Below, piece by piece: positions 59,868-64,000 of a stretch of DNA of 64,000 nt. How positions within the stretch are numbered: position 1 is the stretch's first letter; every line of letters starts with the position of its first letter. Both the position numbers and the translations under genes were made by a program. The stretch is from Synechococcus sp. SynAce01 (lineage in GTDB: Bacteria > Cyanobacteriota > Cyanobacteriia > PCC-6307 > Cyanobiaceae): assembly GCF_001885215.1 (NCBI RefSeq), contig NZ_CP018091.1, positions 1,116,001 to 1,180,000 on the forward strand. Reading direction: 5' to 3'. The notes under the pieces were generated by a model that saw nothing but the letters and a program-made list of their open reading frames with translations, ran no database searches and was not told the origin of the DNA.

Positions 59868-60434
59868 ATGTGGGGAGATGAATCGCAGCTGAAGATCGTG
59901 CGCGAGCGCATCAAGCTGCTGCTGAAGATCCACTACGCCGATCTGGCGCCGGTCCAGCGCCTCGCCAGCCAGGGGGACCTGCTGATGCGTCAGGGAGATC
60001 CCGCCACCAGCCTGATGCTGCTCACCAGCGGCAAGGTAGCGGTCCAGATCCAGTTGCTTGAGCCCAGGCCCCACACCCTGGCGGTGCTCGAAGCGGAGGA
60101 ACTCCTCGGTGAAATGGGATTGTTCGGCACCGGCATCCATTCCGCCGACGTGCGGGTGGTGGAGGGACCGGCCGAGCTGATTGAAGTCAGCGGCGACAAC
60201 TTCCTCAAAACCCTGCTCTTCGACGTCGACCTGGCCATGGAGATGCTGTCGCTGGTGAGCCAGCGCTGCAAGTCGGGCAACAGGGTGATCGGCCTGCTCC
60301 TTGATGGCATCGCCGCGGCCCACCGGGGCGACACGGCCCAGCTGGCGGCCATCGCCAGCGCCATCCGGCCGCTCGATCACTGCCTGAGCCTGGCTGGCGA
60401 TCGGCTGGTGGAACTGGGCGAGAGACGGGCCTGA
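59868..60434 (+). CDS. Cyclic-nucleotide-binding-domain protein
   Basis: 188 residues. Residues ~25-125 form a Crp-like cNMP fold: LASQGDLLMRQGDPATSLML, SGKVAVQIQ and LAVLEAEELLGEMGLFGTGI (the phosphate-binding cassette is G-E-x-G/A-L-F; here GEMGLFG without the classical RSA), with SADVRVVEG next. There is no helix-turn-helix, so it is not a DNA-binding Crp. It could be a simple cAMP/cGMP sensor or have lost binding. 14 bases after speA suggests an operon. Role unknown. Confidence 0.82.
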   Translation: MWGDESQLKIVRERIKLLLKIHYADLAPVQRLASQGDLLMRQGDPATSLMLLTSGKVAVQIQLLEPRPHTLAVLEAEELLGEMGLFGTGIHSADVRVVEGPAELIEVSGDNFLKTLLFDVDLAMEMLSLVSQRCKSGNRVIGLLLDGIAAAHRGDTAQLAAIASAIRPLDHCLSLAGDRLVELGERRA

Positions 60435-60439
60435 ACCAT

Positions 60440-61150
60440 TCAGTTGGCGCAGAAACGCACCAGCAGTTCGAGGCGGTCGGTGGGGGCCGCCAGTTCGGCC
60501 GGATCAAACGGGGCCGCCTCATCAGCCATCGCTGTGCGAAACACCCTCGGCCCCATCCCTCCTTCGATCTGCACCTCCAGGGGGTTGAGGGCCCGCAGGC
60601 CGATCACCTCGGCAATGGTGAGGGCCTGACTGCGGGCCTCTTGATAGGCCGACCGCAACAGCTGGCGGCGTACGTCGGCGTCGGCAGCAGGGTCGGCCTC
60701 GGTGGTCACCGGGGACAGACGAACCCCCGGCAGGCTGCCCACCTGGCGGATCATGCCCTGGAGCTGGGGAGGCTGCAGCTGACCGTTCAGGCGCAGGCTA
60801 GCCTTCACCAGCTCGGGCCTGTCCTTGCTGCGCGGCTGCTGCCAGGTGGACGGGGAGCCCACCTCCAGCTCGCTCACCTGCAGCAGCTGCAAGGCCGTGC
60901 GCACGGCCGCCAGCCGTTCCTGCAGGGCTGGCAGGGCCAGCTCGGCGGTGGCGGCCTCAGCCTCCAGCCCCAGCGAGAAGCGCAGCCGCTCGGTGGTCCG
61001 TTTGACCTCGGCATTGCCGCGCGCCTCCAGCAGGGTGCCGTCGCAGCGGAGCTGAACCTGCTGGGAGAGCGCCGGCAGGGGCAGGAGCGCCAGGGACAGG
61101 GGCCATAGACCCAGCGCTGAGAGCCAGCACGCGGGAGGAAGGGGACGCAT
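60440..61150 (-). CDS. SIMPL-domain (DUF541) secreted protein
   Basis: 236 residues with a signal peptide (PLSLALLPLPALSQ). The domain fits SIMPL/DUF541: GNAEVKRTTERLRFSLGLEA, ALQERLAAVRTALQLL, RLNGQLQPPQLQGMIRQ and QEARSQALTIAEVIGLRAL. Family members are periplasmic or outer membrane-associated and of unclear function (BP26, oxidative-stress protein YggE). It converges on the cyclic-nucleotide-binding gene. alaS follows downstream on the same strand direction 63 bases upstream in position; they are not likely in one operon. Confidence 0.85.
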   Translation of the reverse strand: MRPLPPACWLSALGLWPLSLALLPLPALSQQVQLRCDGTLLEARGNAEVKRTTERLRFSLGLEAEAATAELALPALQERLAAVRTALQLLQVSELEVGSPSTWQQPRSKDRPELVKASLRLNGQLQPPQLQGMIRQVGSLPGVRLSPVTTEADPAADADVRRQLLRSAYQEARSQALTIAEVIGLRALNPLEVQIEGGMGPRVFRTAMADEAAPFDPAELAAPTDRLELLVRFCAN

Positions 61151-61213
61151 CGGCCAGGTTGCGACGAGACCCCAGACTGCCCCGCCGCGGGTCAGGCTCC
61201 CTGGCCGCTCCGT

Positions 61214-63898
61214 TCAGGAACCAGCCGCAGCCAACGCCGAGACCAGCTCCGCCCTGGCCTGCTCCAACGCACCATCGAGCGCCGCGCCGTCCTTGCCGCC
61301 GGCCTGGGCCAGGTTGGGGCGACCGCCACCGCCGCCGCCACAGCGCTTGGCCACACCACCGATGAAGGCCCCGGCCTTGGGACCCTTGGCGATCACCGCC
61401 TTTCCGAAGGCCGCCACCAGGATCACCTTGCCGCTGTCAGCCGGGTCAGGCAGGCCGCCCAGCAGCACCGCCGCCCCGTCACCGAGCTGCTGCTGCAGTT
61501 GCTGGGCGGCGCCCTGCAAACCGGCGCCCTCCACCCCGTCGAGGCGGGCCACCAGCAGCTGGAAGGCGCCCAGCGTTTCGGCCTCAGACACCAGCGCTGC
61601 CGCCTTGGCCAGGGCCAGTTCGCTGCGCACCGCGCCCAGCGCCTTGTTGCTCGCCTTGAGTTCCTCCTGCAGGGCGCTCACCCGCTCCACAATCTCGCCC
61701 GGCTGGGCCTTGAAACGCTCGCCCAGGTCGCGCACCACCTGCTCGCGGGCCTTGAGGTAAGGCAGCAGCGCCGGGCCGGCCACCGCTTCGATCCGGCGGA
61801 TGCCTGCGGCCACGCCGCTTTCGCCGGAGATCTTGAACAGACCGATCTCGGCGGTGTTGGCCACGTGGGTGCCGCCGCAGAGTTCCATCGACACACCGGG
61901 CACGTCCACCACCCGCACCGTCGCGTCGTATTTCTCGCCGAACATGGCCACGGCTCCGGCGGCCCTGGCCTGCTCCAGCGCCATCTCCTGCACCTCCATC
62001 GCGTGAGCCGCTTCGATCCAGCCGTTGATCAGGTCCTCGATCCGCTCCAACTCCTCGCGGCTGAGCGGGCGCGGGCAATGGAAGTCGAAGCGCAGCCGAT
62101 CGAAATCCACCAGGGAGCCGGCCTGGCTGATCGCGGGGTCCACCACCTGCTTGAGCGCCGCCTGCAGCAGGTGGGTGGCGGTGTGGTGGGCCTGGGCCCG
62201 GCGCCGGCAGCGGCGATCGACCCGGGCGTTGAGCTGGTCACCGAGCTGCAGCACGCCCCGCTCAATCCGGCCGTGGTGAACAAACAACTTGCGCAGGCGG
62301 CTCACCGCCTCGATCTCAACGATCAAGTCCTGGCCGACCAGCAGGCCGCGGTCACCGATCTGGCCACCGGATTCGCCATAGAACGGCGTGGCATCGAGCA
62401 CCAGCTGCACCGCGTCGCCGGCCACCGCCCGCTGGCCCGGCGCGCCGTTCACCACCAGCGCCATCACCTGGCTGGGATGCTCCAGGGCGCCATAGCCGTG
62501 GAAATCGGTGTCGGCCAGATCGGCGGCGATCGCCTCAATGGCGCCCTGGACGGTGAGATCCACGCTCACCGCTGCCGCCTTGGCCCGCTGGCGCTGGGCC
62601 TCCATCGCTGCCTCGAAACCGTCGCGGTCCACCGTCAGACCATGCTCTTCGGCGATCTCTTCGGTGAGCTCCAGCGGGAAGCCATAGGTGTCGTAGAGCT
62701 CGAAGGCCTGGGCGCCGCTGATCCGCTGGGGTCTGGCGGCCAGCAGCTCAGCCAGCAGCTTCTCGCCCCTCTCGAGGGTTTCAAGAAAGCGGGCCTCCTC
62801 CCGCTCCAGCTCCGCGGTGATCGCCCCCCGGCGCTCCAGCAACTCGGGGTAGGCCGGCGCCATCAAGCTGATCGCCGCCTCGCCCATCGCGTGGAGGAAG
62901 GGCCGATCGATGCCGATCAGCCGCCCGTGGCGCACGACCCGGCGCAACAGACGCCGCAGGATGTAGCCCCGGCCCAGGTTCGAGGCACTCACCCCATCGC
63001 CGATCAGCTGGGTGATGGCTCGGCTGTGGTCGCCGATCACCTTCAACGACGTCTGAGCCTTGGTATTAAGACCGGGATAGGTGAGGCCAGCGAGGCCAGC
63101 GGCCGTTTCGATCAGCGGGTAGATCAGATCGGTTTCGTAGTTGTTCGGCACTTGCTGCAGGATCTGGGCCATGCGCTCGAGTCCCAGGCCCGTGTCGATG
63201 TTGCGGTTGGCCAGCGGCGTGAGCACACCAGCGGCATCGCGGTTGAATTCCATGAACACGAGGTTGTAGAACTCGATGAATCGGCTGTCGTCCTCCAGGT
63301 CGATGCCGTCATCGCCCAGTTCGGGTTTGAAGTCGTAGTAGAGCTCCGAGCAGGGACCGCAGGGACCAGTAGGACCCGACACCCAGAAGTTGTCGGCCTC
63401 ATCGAGGCGCACGATCCGCTTGGGGGTAACCCCCACCGCGTCACGCCAGATCGCCGCGGCCTCGTCGTCGTCACGGAACACGCTCACCACCAACCGGGCC
63501 GGATCGAGGCCGAACAGCTCGGTGGAAAGCTCCCAGGCCCAGGCAATCGCCTCAGCCTTGAAGTAGTCGCCAAACGAAAAGTTGCCGAGCATCTCGAAAA
63601 ATGTGTGATGCCGCGCCGTGCGGCCCACGTTCTCGATGTCGTTGGTGCGGATGCATTTCTGGGCTGTGGTGGCCCGCGGCGCCGGCCTCGGAGACTGCCC
63701 CAGGAACACCGGCTTGAACGGCAGCATCCCAGCGATGGTGAGCAGCACCGTGGGGTCGTCGGGAATCAGCGAGGCACTGGCCAGCCGCTGGTGGCCCCGA
63801 GCCGCGTAGAAAGCGAGGAAGGCTTCGCGGATCTCCGCGCCGCTGCGCGGGCGGGTGGCGCCGGTTGGGAAGTGGCGGGAATCTGGAGCGGCAGCCAT
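61214..63898 (-). CDS. alaS: Alanyl-tRNA synthetase
   Basis: 894 residues from the ATG at 63898. Class II core: SGAEIREAFLAFYAARGHQR, VLLTIAGMLPFKPVFLG, ARHHTFFEMLGNFSFGDYFK and the motif-3 region NIDTGLGLERMAQIL. The editing domain has the zinc site HHTATHLLQAALK (H-x3-H) and CGGTHVANTAEIGLF (Cys and His). The end is the oligomerisation C-Ala domain with a Gly-rich AKRCGGGGGGRPNLAQAGGK (DHHA1-type). It charges tRNA-Ala and corrects Ser and Gly errors. An in-frame Met at 63952 would add 18 residues and is judged too early. Confidence 0.97.
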   Translation of the reverse strand: MAAAPDSRHFPTGATRPRSGAEIREAFLAFYAARGHQRLASASLIPDDPTVLLTIAGMLPFKPVFLGQSPRPAPRATTAQKCIRTNDIENVGRTARHHTFFEMLGNFSFGDYFKAEAIAWAWELSTELFGLDPARLVVSVFRDDDEAAAIWRDAVGVTPKRIVRLDEADNFWVSGPTGPCGPCSELYYDFKPELGDDGIDLEDDSRFIEFYNLVFMEFNRDAAGVLTPLANRNIDTGLGLERMAQILQQVPNNYETDLIYPLIETAAGLAGLTYPGLNTKAQTSLKVIGDHSRAITQLIGDGVSASNLGRGYILRRLLRRVVRHGRLIGIDRPFLHAMGEAAISLMAPAYPELLERRGAITAELEREEARFLETLERGEKLLAELLAARPQRISGAQAFELYDTYGFPLELTEEIAEEHGLTVDRDGFEAAMEAQRQRAKAAAVSVDLTVQGAIEAIAADLADTDFHGYGALEHPSQVMALVVNGAPGQRAVAGDAVQLVLDATPFYGESGGQIGDRGLLVGQDLIVEIEAVSRLRKLFVHHGRIERGVLQLGDQLNARVDRRCRRRAQAHHTATHLLQAALKQVVDPAISQAGSLVDFDRLRFDFHCPRPLSREELERIEDLINGWIEAAHAMEVQEMALEQARAAGAVAMFGEKYDATVRVVDVPGVSMELCGGTHVANTAEIGLFKISGESGVAAGIRRIEAVAGPALLPYLKAREQVVRDLGERFKAQPGEIVERVSALQEELKASNKALGAVRSELALAKAAALVSEAETLGAFQLLVARLDGVEGAGLQGAAQQLQQQLGDGAAVLLGGLPDPADSGKVILVAAFGKAVIAKGPKAGAFIGGVAKRCGGGGGGRPNLAQAGGKDGAALDGALEQARAELVSALAAAGS

Positions 63899-64000
63899 GG
63901 CCCAAAACAGCGAAACAACCCTGGAAAGGGCATGATCGCCCAGCACAGGCACCAGCGACGCCGTTGTCTTCCACCGAGCAGCGCCATCAGTTGCGGCTCC

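Noticed and set aside
63965-64000. Possible start (TTG) of a plus-strand gene running off the right edge
   Set aside because: Only twelve codons are visible, with no ribosome site or family signal.
1-64000. CRISPR arrays, prophage or intact insertion sequences
   Set aside because: No regularly spaced repeats, integrase, phage structural or transposase genes were found by reading the window.

Overview
The window is GC-rich, densely packed cyanobacterial chromosome, most like the freshwater or brackish picocyanobacterial Synechococcus/Cyanobium group. The lineage call rests on gene content: a cyAbrB regulator, an AcsF-type Mg-protoporphyrin cyclase with heme oxygenase and HemN, ferredoxin-type nitrate reductase NarB with an NrtP-like permease and nitrate-reductase-associated protein, and scattered copies of the octamer GCGATCGC (HIP1). 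The genus is inference. No prophage, CRISPR array or intact insertion sequence was seen.

Layout. 1-7.3 kb: the end of an AraC regulator, then housekeeping genes (HAD phosphatase, rdgB, phosphohexomutase, a TM0106-type nuclease, ygfZ, pyrE), a secreted hypothetical and a CAU tRNA. 7.4-11.3 kb: a more broken accessory stretch with a frameshifted pentapeptide-repeat gene, a fasciclin protein, a DUF1801 protein, the fetAB exporter and a G-quadruplex-like repeat. 11.4-16.2 kb: a low-oxygen tetrapyrrole cluster, led by a hemerythrin-like gene that overlaps the cyclase gene, followed by a glycosyltransferase, heme oxygenase and hemN. 16.2-24.2 kb: a methyltransferase-like membrane protein, cyAbrB, thiD, two tandem GH13 glucosidases and a SulP transporter. 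24.5-28.5 kb: a heavily deleted heavy-metal P-type ATPase, a probably truncated aspartic-protease-like gene, a large CPBP intramembrane protease and a DUF4236 remnant.

28.7-36.8 kb is an arsenosugar island. Three glycosyltransferases and a DUF547 lipoprotein lie on the plus strand. They converge on an arsS / TVP38-disulfide-reductase fusion / arsM operon on the minus strand. 36.8-40 kb holds an ECF sigma factor with its anti-sigma factor, a cupin and a CsgG-like protein. 40-52 kb is a nitrate and molybdenum region: cobA (siroheme branch), a TrpD2-like protein overlapping the nitrate-reductase-associated gene, narB and nrtP behind a perfect NtcA box, a flavohemoglobin-type globin, mobA, moaA and a YdeP-type molybdoenzyme. 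nirA is not in the window. 52-64 kb is mostly housekeeping: DM13 lipoprotein, coaE, hydrolase, gatB, thiO, ndk, speA, a cyclic-nucleotide-binding protein, a SIMPL protein and alaS.

The most interesting candidates are four. First, a protein carrying a full hemerythrin ligand set is translationally coupled to the microaerobic cyclase, and similar palindromic sequences lie upstream of both halves of that cluster. Second, the arsenosugar island contains a membrane-anchored disulfide reductase between arsS and arsM. Third, a three-copy TGAGGTCA array lies between cobA and the TrpD2-like gene. Fourth, a four-tract G-quadruplex motif lies just after fetB.
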